Below, in pieces: positions 24,594-31,819 of a DNA stretch of 31,819 bases. The notes under the pieces are model-generated. The model was not told the origin of the DNA and did not search any database. It saw only the letters and a list, made by a program, of their open reading frames with translations. The position numbers and the translations under genes were made by a program. Position 1 is the first letter of the stretch. Every line of letters starts with the position of its first letter. Source of the DNA: CAYRAV01 sp964422365 (GTDB lineage: Bacteria > Bacillota > Clostridia > Lachnospirales > Lachnospiraceae); assembly GCA_964422365.1 (NCBI GenBank), contig CAYRAV010000035.1, positions 1 through 31,819 on the forward strand. The letters are read 5' to 3'.

Positions 24594-26705
24594 ATGGTAA
24601 AAAATGTAGTAGAAGATGTATTTGCAACAGACGTATTCAATGATGCAGTTATGAGAGAACGCCTGCCTAAACCAGTATATGCAAAACTGAAAAAGACAAT
24701 TGAAAATGGTGCGGAACTTGATCTTGATATTGCAAATGCAGTCGCACATGCAATGAAAGAATGGGCATTAGAAAGAGGAGCAACACATTATACGCACTGG
24801 TTTCAGCCAATGACAGGTATTACAGCTGAAAAACATGATTCCTTTATTGCACCGGCAAAAGATGGCGGTATTGTCATGGAATTCTCAGGAAAAGAATTGG
24901 TAAAAGGTGAGCCGGATGCGTCTTCTTTCCCTAATGGCGGTATTCGTGCTACATTTGAAGCAAGAGGATATACAGCTTGGGATTGTACATCGCCAGCTTT
25001 CTTAAAAGAAGACGCAGGAGGTATTACACTTTGCATTCCTACTGCATTTTGTTCTTATACAGGAGAAGCATTAGATAAGAAAACACCTCTTCTTCGCTCT
25101 ATGGAAGCAATTAGCGAACAGGCAATGCGTATTTTGAAATTATTCGGACATGATGATGTTACACATGTAGATTGTTCTGTTGGACCAGAACAGGAATATT
25201 TTCTTGTTGACAGAGAAAAATATTTACAACGTGAAGATTTGATTTTTACAGGACGTACATTATTTGGTGCAATGCCTCCAAAAGGCCAGGAGTTAGATGA
25301 CCATTATTTTGGAACAATCAAAGAAAGAATTGCAGCTTATATGAAAGAGTTAAACATAGAGCTATGGAAACTTGGTATATTGGCAAAAACACAGCATAAT
25401 GAGGTTGCTCCTGCACAACATGAGATGGCACCAATTTATTCTACAGCTAACATTGCAACAGACCACAACCAGTTAGTAATGGAAACAATGAAAAAAGTTG
25501 CAAAACGTCATGGTTTAGAGTGCCTGCTTCATGAAAAGCCATTTGCAGGTGTAAACGGTTCAGGAAAACATGATAACTGGTCAATTGTTACCAATACAGG
25601 TAAAAACTTATTAGATCCAGGCAAGACACCACATGAAAATATCCAGTTCTTATTATTCTTATCAGCAGTTATTCAAGCTGTAGATGAAAATGCAGAATTA
25701 CTTCGTCTATCTGCATCTAATCCTGGAAATGACCACAGATTAGGAGCAAACGAAGCACCACCTGCAATTATTTCTATTTTCCTGGGAGAGCAGTTAGAGG
25801 ATGTAGTAGAGCAGTTAATGAGTACTGGTGAAGCTACAAGCAGTAAGTCTGGCGGAAAATTAAATATTGGTGTAAGTACTCTGCCTGAATTAAATAAGGA
25901 TGCCACAGATAGAAACCGTACATCGCCTTTTGCATTTACAGGAAACAAATTTGAATTCAGAATGGTTGCTTCTTCTTTATCAATTGCAGGACCTAATACA
26001 ATCTTAAATACAATTGTTGCAGATGTATTATCAAAAATGGCAGATGAATTAGAGAAAGCAGATAATTTTGATGTGGCTGTTCATGATTTAATTAAGAAGA
26101 CATTGACAGATCATAAGAGAGTAATTTTCAATGGTAACGGATACTCAGATGCATGGGTACAAGAAGCCGAAAGAAGAGGACTTCCAAATATGAGAACTAT
26201 GGTAGATGCGGTTCCTTCTATCGTATCAGATAAGACAGTTGAAATGTTCGAGAGATTAAATGTCATGTCAAGAGTAGAATTAGAGGCTCGTGCAGAAATT
26301 GATTACGAAACATATTCAAAAGCAATCAATATTGAAGCCAAGACCATGATTAATATGGCTGGTAAGAAATATATTCCATCTGTTATCAATTATGTTACAG
26401 ATTTGGCTGCATCTATCAATGCAATTAAGGCAGCTTGTGAAAGTGTTGACGTAAGCGTGCAGACTGAATTATTATCAGAAAGTTCAGCATTATTATCAGA
26501 AGCGAAGAAAGCATTAAAGAAATTACAGATATCTGTAGCAGAAGCAGCAGATAAAGAAGAAGGAAAAGAACAAGCAGAATTCTTCAAAGATGTAGTATTC
26601 AAAGATATGGAAGCGTTAAGAGCACCAATTGATACATTAGAAGTAATGGTTGGAAAGGAATATTGGCCGGTACCTACATATGGCGATTTGTTATTTGAAG
26701 TATAA
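24594..26705 (+). CDS. glnN: Glutamine synthetase type III
   Basis: 703 residues, the size of GSIII enzymes (about 700), against about 440-470 for GSI. It makes glutamine from glutamate, ammonia and ATP as a large cytoplasmic oligomer. Catalytic-core motifs: SVGPEQEYFL (195-204), APAQHEMAPI (272-281), NGSGKHDNWS (321-330), NPGNDHRLGANEAPPAI (376-392) and NRTSPFAFTGNKFEFR (441-456), the last carrying the glutamate-binding and metal residues. The N-terminal GSIII-specific domain (THWFQPMTG, FPNGGIRATFEARGYTAWD) is complete. The start at 24594 has GAAAGG 12 bases upstream; an in-frame ATG at 24582 is too close to that site. The leader suggests control by transcription attenuation in response to nitrogen supply. 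Confidence 0.95.
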   Translation: MVKNVVEDVFATDVFNDAVMRERLPKPVYAKLKKTIENGAELDLDIANAVAHAMKEWALERGATHYTHWFQPMTGITAEKHDSFIAPAKDGGIVMEFSGKELVKGEPDASSFPNGGIRATFEARGYTAWDCTSPAFLKEDAGGITLCIPTAFCSYTGEALDKKTPLLRSMEAISEQAMRILKLFGHDDVTHVDCSVGPEQEYFLVDREKYLQREDLIFTGRTLFGAMPPKGQELDDHYFGTIKERIAAYMKELNIELWKLGILAKTQHNEVAPAQHEMAPIYSTANIATDHNQLVMETMKKVAKRHGLECLLHEKPFAGVNGSGKHDNWSIVTNTGKNLLDPGKTPHENIQFLLFLSAVIQAVDENAELLRLSASNPGNDHRLGANEAPPAIISIFLGEQLEDVVEQLMSTGEATSSKSGGKLNIGVSTLPELNKDATDRNRTSPFAFTGNKFEFRMVASSLSIAGPNTILNTIVADVLSKMADELEKADNFDVAVHDLIKKTLTDHKRVIFNGNGYSDAWVQEAERRGLPNMRTMVDAVPSIVSDKTVEMFERLNVMSRVELEARAEIDYETYSKAINIEAKTMINMAGKKYIPSVINYVTDLAASINAIKAACESVDVSVQTELLSESSALLSEAKKALKKLQISVAEAADKEEGKEQAEFFKDVVFKDMEALRAPIDTLEVMVGKEYWPVPTYGDLLFEV

Positions 26706-26730
26706 GTTGTAATATATTGACACAATGTAA

Positions 26731-26840
26731 AGCAAGGGGCTGCCGCATTAAAATTAAATGATACAACATATGGTTTATAGCTGAAATATCAGCAACTACA
26801 TATGGTATGATTTTGGCTTAATGTGACAGTCCCTTGTGCT
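26731..26840. repeat. 110-bp imperfect palindromic MITE-like element
   Basis: The left arm begins AGCAAGGGGCTGCCGCATTA and the right end is its imperfect complement (GACAGTCCCTTGTGCT). Complementarity continues through ACATATGG on each side to a central GCTGAAATATCAGC (26780-26793). The ends resemble the GGGGCTGTC-type termini seen in some Firmicute insertion sequences (IS1182-like, from memory). It is non-coding and lies 26 bases after the glnN stop, so as RNA it would form a very long hairpin and may act as its terminator. Confidence 0.65.
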
Positions 26841-27019
26841 ATATTTGTGATAAAAGAAATTATTGAAAGAAAAGTTGGCCGTTCTATATTTTTACTCAGC
26901 TCTTTAAAGCATGGAATTTACAGATATATAATAATGAAATATGCCATTAAATATTATATACCTGTAAATTTTTTCACAATAGAGCAGAACAAAACATACA
27001 GAAATATCAAGCAAAGGGA

Positions 27020-28408
27020 TTATTGTAAGAACGGTGTATTTTTTAAATATTCCTGATTAGCAACAATGACCTGCTGCATAGCTTCTGTTCCAGGAGCACC
27101 AATCGTATTTCTTTTCTTTACACAGGTTTCCAGACTGATTGCTTCATAGATATCATCTTCAAATACAGGACTAATTGCCTTGAATTCTTCTAATGACATA
27201 TCATCTAAAGCAATATTTTTATCTATACAGTATAAAACAAGCTTTCCAATAATACTATGGGCATCTCTAAATGGAACACCATGATTTACAAGATAATCCG
27301 CAGCATCAGTAGCATTAGTAAAGCCATTTTTTGCACTTTTTTCCATAACATCATGATTAAATTTCATAGTGGAAATCATACCTGTAAATAATGCAAGACA
27401 GCCTTTTACTGTGTCAATTGCATCAAATGTCAATTCTTTATCTTCCTGCATATCTTTATTATAAGCAAGAGGAAGACCTTTCATTGTTGTTAATAATGAA
27501 ATTAAAGCTCCATAGACACGTCCTGTTTTACCACGCACCAGTTCGGCAATATCAGGATTTTTCTTTTGTGGCATAATGCTGCTTCCTGTACTGTAGGCAT
27601 CATCAATTTCTACAAACTGATATTCATTAGAATTCCATATAATGATTTCCTCACAAAAACGGCTCAAATGCATCATAATGGTAGACAGGGCGCTTAGCAG
27701 TTCAATTAAATAGTCCCTGTCAGAAACAGAATCCATACTATTCAGAGTAGGACCATTAAAGTCTAATAAAGAAGCAGTATATGCACGATCCAATGGATAA
27801 GTTGTTCCTGCTAAAGCACCAGAGCCAATTGGAGATAGGTTCATGCGCTTAAAAATGTCATGAAGGCGGGAACGGTCGCGTTTGAACATTTCAAAGTAGG
27901 CACCTATATGATGGGAAAGTGTAATAGGTTGTGCTTTTTGTAAATGCGTAAATCCAGGCATATAAGTATCTGTATTTTTTTCCATAATTATTTGTAATTC
28001 ATCTAACAGCTTTTTTACAAGTTCATCTGTTTCTTTGATTTCGTCTCGTATATATAATTTCATATCAAGAGCTACCTGATCATTACGGCTTCTTCCAGTA
28101 TGAAGTTTTTTTCCAGCATCCCCTACACGTTCAATTAAATGTGCTTCTACAAAACTGTGGATATCTTCATGTGTACCATCAATTACTAAAGTACCATTTT
28201 CAATATCTGTTAAAATGCCATTTAATCCATCAATAATGGTCTTTTTTTCTTCTTCTGTTAAAATATTCTGTTTGGCAAGCATGGTAACATGGGCAATACT
28301 GCCTGCGATATCCTGTTTATAGAATTTTTGATCGAATCCAATCGATGCATTAAAATTGTGTACTAACTGGTTGGTCTCTTTTGTAAATCTTCCGCCCCAG
28401 AGTTTCAT
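27020..28408 (-). CDS. argH: Argininosuccinate lyase
   Basis: 462 residues, standard length. Cleaves argininosuccinate to arginine and fumarate, the last step of arginine synthesis. Fumarase/aspartase superfamily motifs are present: MKLWGGRF at the start, HTGRSRNDQ (103-111), GFTHLQKAQP (152-161, H155), and the signature GSSIMPQKKNP (275-285) containing the catalytic serine. The ATG at 28408 is chosen because MKLWGGRF is the normal N-terminus and GCGAGGAA lies about 8 bases upstream; the frame is open 34 codons further back. It stands alone, with no argG beside it. A candidate ARG box lies upstream. Confidence 0.96.
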   Translation of the reverse strand: MKLWGGRFTKETNQLVHNFNASIGFDQKFYKQDIAGSIAHVTMLAKQNILTEEEKKTIIDGLNGILTDIENGTLVIDGTHEDIHSFVEAHLIERVGDAGKKLHTGRSRNDQVALDMKLYIRDEIKETDELVKKLLDELQIIMEKNTDTYMPGFTHLQKAQPITLSHHIGAYFEMFKRDRSRLHDIFKRMNLSPIGSGALAGTTYPLDRAYTASLLDFNGPTLNSMDSVSDRDYLIELLSALSTIMMHLSRFCEEIIIWNSNEYQFVEIDDAYSTGSSIMPQKKNPDIAELVRGKTGRVYGALISLLTTMKGLPLAYNKDMQEDKELTFDAIDTVKGCLALFTGMISTMKFNHDVMEKSAKNGFTNATDAADYLVNHGVPFRDAHSIIGKLVLYCIDKNIALDDMSLEEFKAISPVFEDDIYEAISLETCVKKRNTIGAPGTEAMQQVIVANQEYLKNTPFLQ

Positions 28409-28454
28409 GATAAATTCCTCGCTTTCGTATGGTTTAATAGTTTTGTTGGTAGTT

Positions 28455-28472
28455 TGAATATTAAAATATACA
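28455..28472 (-). promoter_or_regulatory. Candidate ARG box upstream of argH
   Basis: On the minus strand TGTATATTTTAATATTCA is an 18-bp near-palindrome (14 of 18 positions match its complement) resembling ArgR operators (WNTGAATWWWWATTCANW), about 50 bases before the argH start. A second TGAAT half-site lies at 28478-28482. AT-richness makes chance matches likely. Confidence 0.3.
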
Positions 28473-28526
28473 TAATTGAATTTAACAAAGATGGCAGGAG
28501 TTACTACCAATTACTTAATATTCGTT

Positions 28527-28692
28527 CTAGAGCGTGTTTGAAAATTCATTGCTCCAATCTGCACGTCCCACTTTGTGTGCTATTTGTTCCAAATTTAATC
28601 GATGTAGCCCGCTGCACTTCATAAATTTGGACCAAATCCCCCACAAACTGTGACACATACCTTGTAACAAGCAATTTTCAAACACACTCTAG
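28527..28692. repeat. MITE-like element, CTAGAGYGTGTTTGAAAATT family, complete copy
   Basis: 166 bp bounded by CTAGAGCGTGTTTGAAAATT and, reversed, CTAGAGTGTGTTTGAAAATT: 20-bp terminal repeats with one difference. Inside are AGCCCGCTGCA, ATAAATTTGGA and CTTGTAACAAGCAATTTTC, shared with the copy at 31597-31819. It is non-coding and lies directly upstream of the argH control region. Confidence 0.75.
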
Positions 28693-29013
28693 TCTATACT
28701 ATCATATATTTTCTTTTGTTTCAACGTGATTCCTTTGAGTTTCCATATTCTGATTCAACTGCTTAGAGTTTGGAAATTTAAGGTATCTATGCAGGTTGGA
28801 TTCTCATATAATTTATGCAATTTTTTGCATATTGACGAGTGTCAAGCAATTTGTGGCAGTAAATTTTCAAACATGTTCTGGGTTTATCAGTGTGTGAATG
28901 ATGCACATACAAAGCAATCCGTCCAATACAGTAGTGTACAGCCAGTGCCATGCTGCAGATTTTAGAAATCGGCATGCATAAAATTCCATAAAAAAGTAAA
29001 TCATAAAATTAAA
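28693..29013. repeat. Gene-free stretch with a degenerate copy of the CTAGAG-family element
   Basis: From about 28763 (TTAGAGTTTGGAAATTT) to 28881 (AAATTTTCAAACATGTTCT) the ends match the CTAGAG-family terminal repeats with several changes. The interior differs from the other copies. The remainder shows nothing recognisable; a 79-codon open frame on the plus strand has no ribosome site and overlaps the repeat. Confidence 0.45.
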
Positions 29014-29365
29014 GTAACAGTTTAGCTGAATCCATTCATACCTTATTTTTTAGTGCAAAGCACATCTGTTGCAGCATACCAAATGGGTATAAAGTGCCCA
29101 AATATACAAATTAGTTAAAAAAATTTTTAAAAATGGACAATTTATGCCCACGAGCAATGAGCCTGCTCTGTATGTCTTTGGTAAAGCAGATGTGCTTGCA
29201 CAGATATATGACAACTGCCGCTAGGGTTAATATTTTGCAGTTTGCTGCAGGGTGCTGCCTCATGTCAGGCATCTATCTTTATAGAAATGATTATATAAAG
29301 TGCCTTTAGCTTGTAAGCGGCCACATGCACTTTGCAGAATTATTTCTATACAGCTGAACTGTTAC
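29014..29365 (-). repeat. MITE-like element, GTAACAGT family, copy C (reverse orientation)
   Basis: 352 bp bounded by GTAACAGTTTAGCTG (29014-29028) and its near-complement CAGCTGAACTGTTAC (29351-29365). Read on the minus strand it aligns with the element at 413-648: the GTAACAGTTCAGC end, a TAGAAATAATT...ATTTCTATA inner inverted repeat, ATGCCTGACATGA, and the GATGTGCTTTGCACT plus AAAATAAGG block. It is longer by about 115 bases in the middle. It is non-coding. Confidence 0.65.
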
Positions 29366-29455
29366 AAAATAAAAGCATATTATGTGAAATAATAAAAACA
29401 GAGAGATATTTTCGCACATGCTCTAAAAATAGTATGAATCAGGAGGAACATAATT

Positions 29456-30751
29456 ATGAATCAGAATGTTAGAATTGAAGCAGTACATGGAAGAGAAATT
29501 TTAGATTCCAGAGGAAATCCAACTGTTGAAGTAGAAGTAGTTTTAGAAGACGGAACTACAGGAAGGGCTTCTGTACCATCAGGTGCGTCAACTGGTGCAT
29601 TTGAAGCTGTAGAGTTAAGAGACAAAGACTCTGAACGTTATCAGGGTAATGGAGTTAAGCAGGCAGTAGAACATGTGAACAGGGATATTGTTTCAGCAAT
29701 TAGAGGAAAAAATGTATTTAATCAAATAGAAATTGATAAGGCAATGATTGAGGCAGATGGAACAGAAAATAAAGGAAATTTTGGTGCCAATGCTATTTTG
29801 GGTACTTCATTGGCAGTAGCAAAAGCAGCAGCAAACTTTTTGTATCTGCCGTTATATCAATATATAGGCGGCTGTAACGGAAAAAGGCTTCCTGTACCAA
29901 TGATGAATATTATCAACGGAGGAAAGCATGCAGATTCGGGGTTAAACATTCAGGAATTTATGATTATGCCAGTTGGCGCCTGCTGTTTTTCCCGGGCTTT
30001 AGAGTGGAGTACTAATGTTTTTCATACCTTAAAGTCAATGTTAAAAGCAGATGGTTATGTAACAGCAGTAGGAGATGAAGGTGGATTTGCACCAAATTTT
30101 AAAGATGACACAATGGCATTGGATTATTTGGTAGGTGCCATTGAAAAGGCAGGGTATAAACCAGAAAAAGATTTCTATATTGCGATGGATGCAGCATCTA
30201 CTGAAATGTATGAGGCAGCAGTAAAACAGGGAAGGAAAGGAGAATATCTTTTCTGGAAAACAGGAGAATATAAAACTGTTGAGGAAATGGTGCGGTATTG
30301 GGAAGGAATTTGTGCAAAGTATCCTGTTATTTCATTAGAAGATGGTCTGGCGGAAGAAGACTGGGATGGATGGAAAAAACTAACAGAGGCACTAGGCAGT
30401 AAAGTACAATTAGTGGGAGATGATTTATTCGTAACTAATACACAGCGGATTCAGAAAGGAATAGAGCAAAAGGTTTCTAATTCTGTCTTAATTAAATTAA
30501 ACCAGATTGGTACACTAACTGAAACATTAGACGCCATTGAAATGACAAAAAATAATGGTTGGTCTGTGGTCGTTTCCCATCGTTCTGGTGAAACAGAAGA
30601 TGTAACCATTGCAGATATTGCAGTAGGAATGAATGCAGGCCAGATAAAGACAGGTGCACCTTCAAGAACAGATCGTGTAGCAAAATACAATCAATTATTA
30701 CGTATAGAAGAAGAATTAGGAAAAAATGCACAATATATCTGGAAGAGGTAA
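29456..30751 (+). CDS. eno: Enolase
   Basis: 431 residues, standard length. Converts 2-phosphoglycerate to phosphoenolpyruvate in glycolysis. Key residues are all present: E208 in GDEGGFAPN, metal ligands D245, E295 (SLEDG) and D322 (GDDLF), base K347 in IKLNQIGT, and the SHRSGETED loop (374-382). The N-terminal DSRGNPTVEVEV and GASTGAFEA are typical. AGGAGG lies 9 bases before the ATG. It stands alone and is not in a gapA-pgk-tpi-gpm cluster. It is flanked on both sides by short repeat elements. Confidence 0.97.
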   Translation: MNQNVRIEAVHGREILDSRGNPTVEVEVVLEDGTTGRASVPSGASTGAFEAVELRDKDSERYQGNGVKQAVEHVNRDIVSAIRGKNVFNQIEIDKAMIEADGTENKGNFGANAILGTSLAVAKAAANFLYLPLYQYIGGCNGKRLPVPMMNIINGGKHADSGLNIQEFMIMPVGACCFSRALEWSTNVFHTLKSMLKADGYVTAVGDEGGFAPNFKDDTMALDYLVGAIEKAGYKPEKDFYIAMDAASTEMYEAAVKQGRKGEYLFWKTGEYKTVEEMVRYWEGICAKYPVISLEDGLAEEDWDGWKKLTEALGSKVQLVGDDLFVTNTQRIQKGIEQKVSNSVLIKLNQIGTLTETLDAIEMTKNNGWSVVVSHRSGETEDVTIADIAVGMNAGQIKTGAPSRTDRVAKYNQLLRIEEELGKNAQYIWKR

Positions 30752-30829
30752 AAAATAAATGAAAAGAGTATGGAATAGGTAATAGAGTATAGCAGTTTTG
30801 AACAATGATAAAAAACAATAAAAAGTTAA

Positions 30830-30858
30830 TTGACAAGAAATGAAATATTTACTATAAT
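30830..30858 (+). promoter_or_regulatory. Perfect-consensus SigA promoter
   Basis: TTGACA (30830-30835), a 17-base spacer and TATAAT (30853-30858): every position matches consensus. It is the likely promoter of the coiled-coil gene at 31043, giving a leader of about 180 bases. Confidence 0.75.
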
Positions 30859-30892
30859 AGTCTTATCATTTTATTATGATAAGGCTATTTTA
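30857..30892. promoter_or_regulatory. 13-bp-arm inverted repeat overlapping the -10 box (operator or eno terminator)
   Basis: Arm ATAGTCTTATCAT (30857-30869) pairs fully (one G-T) with ATGATAAGGCTAT (30876-30888) across TTTATT, followed by a short T-rich run. It may terminate eno transcripts, as it lies 106 bases past the eno stop. Because it starts within the -10 box it could also be an operator for the promoter. Confidence 0.55.
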
Positions 30893-30911
30893 TTTTACAT
30901 TTGGTAATTTG

Positions 30912-30978
30912 CCAGAGCGTGTTTGAAAATTGAGATTTCGTAAAATTATGCCGAATGAATTTTCAAACATGGGTCTGG
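30912..30978. repeat. Minimal copy of the CTAGAG-family element (paired ends only)
   Basis: CCAGAGCGTGTTTGAAAATT at the left and AATTTTCAAACATGGGTCTGG at the right (shown here as its first 20 bases, AATTTTCAAACATGGGTCTG) enclose only about 26 bases. It looks like an element reduced to its two terminal repeats, and it lies inside the proposed leader of the next gene. Confidence 0.65.
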
Positions 30979-31042
30979 TTGTAAATTTTATAGACGTAAA
31001 AAATAAAGTATGATAGAATAAGAATAGTTAGGGGGTGGATTT

Positions 31043-31423
31043 ATGACTGATGCAGAGTTATTACAAGCAATTTATCATGACGTTCGAGAAGTAAAAGAGG
31101 ACATAAAAGTGTTAAAAGAGGATGTAAAGATATTAAAAGAGGATGTAAAGATATTAAAAGAGGATGTACGAGTATTAAAGATTGAAGTGGCAAACTTAGA
31201 CAAACGAACCACTAACTTAGAGAAACGAATGAAGTCTATGGAATTGACAATTGAGAATGTGACAAATAAAGGAATTATGTTTGTTGCGGAGGGGCATCTA
31301 GATCTTTCAAGGAAATTAGATGATGCTTTAAAAATTGAAAATGAAAGAGAAATGAATGCAATACGGTTAAGGATTCTTGAAGATGATATGAGAAAAATAA
31401 AAGATCATCTAGGTGTTGCGTAA
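31043..31423 (+). CDS. Small coiled-coil protein with tandem heptads
   Basis: 126 residues, cytoplasmic, with no signal peptide or membrane segment. After MTDAELLQAIYHDVREV come four heptads of the type LKEDVKI (about 18-45), then a further leucine zipper-like helix (VANLDKRTTNLEKRMKSMEL), a short break (GIMFVAEGHLDLSRKLDDAL) and a final helix. From memory, similar short coiled-coil proteins of unknown function are common in Lachnospiraceae. GGGGGTG lies about 7 bases before the ATG. A consensus promoter lies upstream, so it is probably transcribed alone. Function unknown; it may mediate oligomerisation. Confidence 0.8.
   Translation: MTDAELLQAIYHDVREVKEDIKVLKEDVKILKEDVKILKEDVRVLKIEVANLDKRTTNLEKRMKSMELTIENVTNKGIMFVAEGHLDLSRKLDDALKIENEREMNAIRLRILEDDMRKIKDHLGVA
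31093..31176 (+). repeat. Four tandem 21-bp repeats encoding heptads
   Basis: Units AAAAGAGGATGTAAAGATAT(T) start at 31093, 31114, 31135 and 31156. The second and third are identical over 21 bases; the first and last differ at a few positions. Each unit encodes exactly one heptad, so copy number can change without a frameshift. Confidence 0.85.
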
Positions 31424-31596
31424 ATTTGGCAACAGAGTTATTTAGAACAATAGAAAGGAGTTGTAATTATTAGGATACAGCTATTCATAACTTTTTGGTC
31501 AAAATGTATCCATTTGGTATGTCACAAAGGATGTGTTTTGCACAGAAAAATGTTCTAACATTAAGTTTTTCAAATTTAATTTTGTTGTACAGTGCT
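31424..31596. repeat. Gene-free stretch with a relic of the GTAACAGT-family repeat
   Basis: 31501-31550 (CATTTGGTATGTCACAAAGG, then ATGTGTTTTGCACAG) resembles the GGTATGCTGCAACAGATGTGCTTTGCACT block inside the element at 29014-29365 (named here only by its TGTGCTTTGCACT part). Nothing else was recognised. Confidence 0.4.
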
Positions 31597-31819
31597 TTAG
31601 AGCGTGTTTGAAAATTCAGCGGTCCAATTTTTACACCACGCTTTATGTACCCGCTCCGCATACTGCAATCTATGCACATTCGGGTTAGCGGACTTTACTA
31701 AAAAAGCATGGGATTTATCCCAAATTCATTCAATGCAGCCCGCTGCATTTTATAAATTTGGAACAAATCCCATAAATTGTGGTGCATATTTTGTAACAAG
31801 TAATTTTCAGATACGGTTT
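31597..31819. repeat. MITE-like element, CTAGAG family, long copy reaching the window edge
   Basis: It begins TTAGAGCGTGTTTGAAAATT and ends, degenerate, with AATTTTCAGATACGGTTT. The right two thirds match the copy at 28527-28692 (GCAGCCCGCTGCA, ATAAATTTGGA, TTTGTAACAAG). About 60 extra bases (about 31652-31712) carry a CCGCT...AGCGG hairpin. The right end may lie beyond the window. Confidence 0.65.

Noticed and set aside
26823..27056. 77-codon open frame between glnN and argH
   Set aside because: It begins inside the palindromic element, overlaps the argH end, and has no ribosome site.
31093..31176. CRISPR-like array
   Set aside because: The 21-bp units are contiguous, without spacers, and encode heptads in frame.

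Overview
The window looks like chromosome of an AT-rich, motile, anaerobic Firmicute, most probably a Lachnospiraceae gut bacterium of the Roseburia/Lachnospira/Agathobacter type. The reasons are strong AAGGAGG ribosome binding sites, a very long flagellin, a type III glutamine synthetase, a membrane-anchored type I pullulanase, and a fragment of a PD-(D/E)XK-like protein that I recognise from Lachnospiraceae. The genus is inference. I saw no rRNA, tRNA, CRISPR array or intact transposase.

Layout. (1) 1-1609: a gene fragment leaving the left edge on the minus strand, then about 1.3 kb without genes that holds MITE-like repeats. (2) 1610-5407: a 1265-residue flagellin with normal D0/D1 ends and a central region of eight related GTYT-type modules, followed by a strong terminator. 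(3) 5603-12529: a tightly packed six-gene operon: AMP-forming acyl ligase, LuxE-family acyl-protein synthetase, LuxC-family acyl reductase, PseI, PseG and PseC. (4) 12829-13497: a coiled-coil protein of unknown function. (5) 13743-16904: cell-surface pullulanase. (6) Minus strand 16966-20174: a multi-spanning GT-C-like membrane protein and a MATE transporter. (7) 20610-24235: glycogen branching enzyme with an unusual Lys/Ala/Glu-rich tail, then a small MscS channel. (8) 24594-26705: glutamine synthetase III behind what looks like an ANTAR-type attenuator. (9) 27020-31423: argH (minus), enolase and a small coiled-coil protein, set among three families of short inverted-repeat elements.

How it fits together. 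PseC, PseG and PseI are three of the six enzymes that make CMP-pseudaminic acid, the nonulosonic sugar commonly O-linked to flagellin. They lie directly downstream of the flagellin gene, so this is very likely a flagellin glycosylation locus. The remaining enzymes (PseB, PseH, PseF) and any glycosyltransferase or Maf protein are not in the window. The unusual part is the co-transcribed ligase-LuxE-LuxC cassette with no luciferase genes. It could activate a carboxylic acid and reduce it to an aldehyde, or supply an unusual acyl group, for decorating the sugar. That is the best candidate for an undescribed system here. The other main genes serve starch and glycogen handling (pulA, glgB), nitrogen assimilation (glnN), arginine synthesis (argH) and glycolysis (eno).
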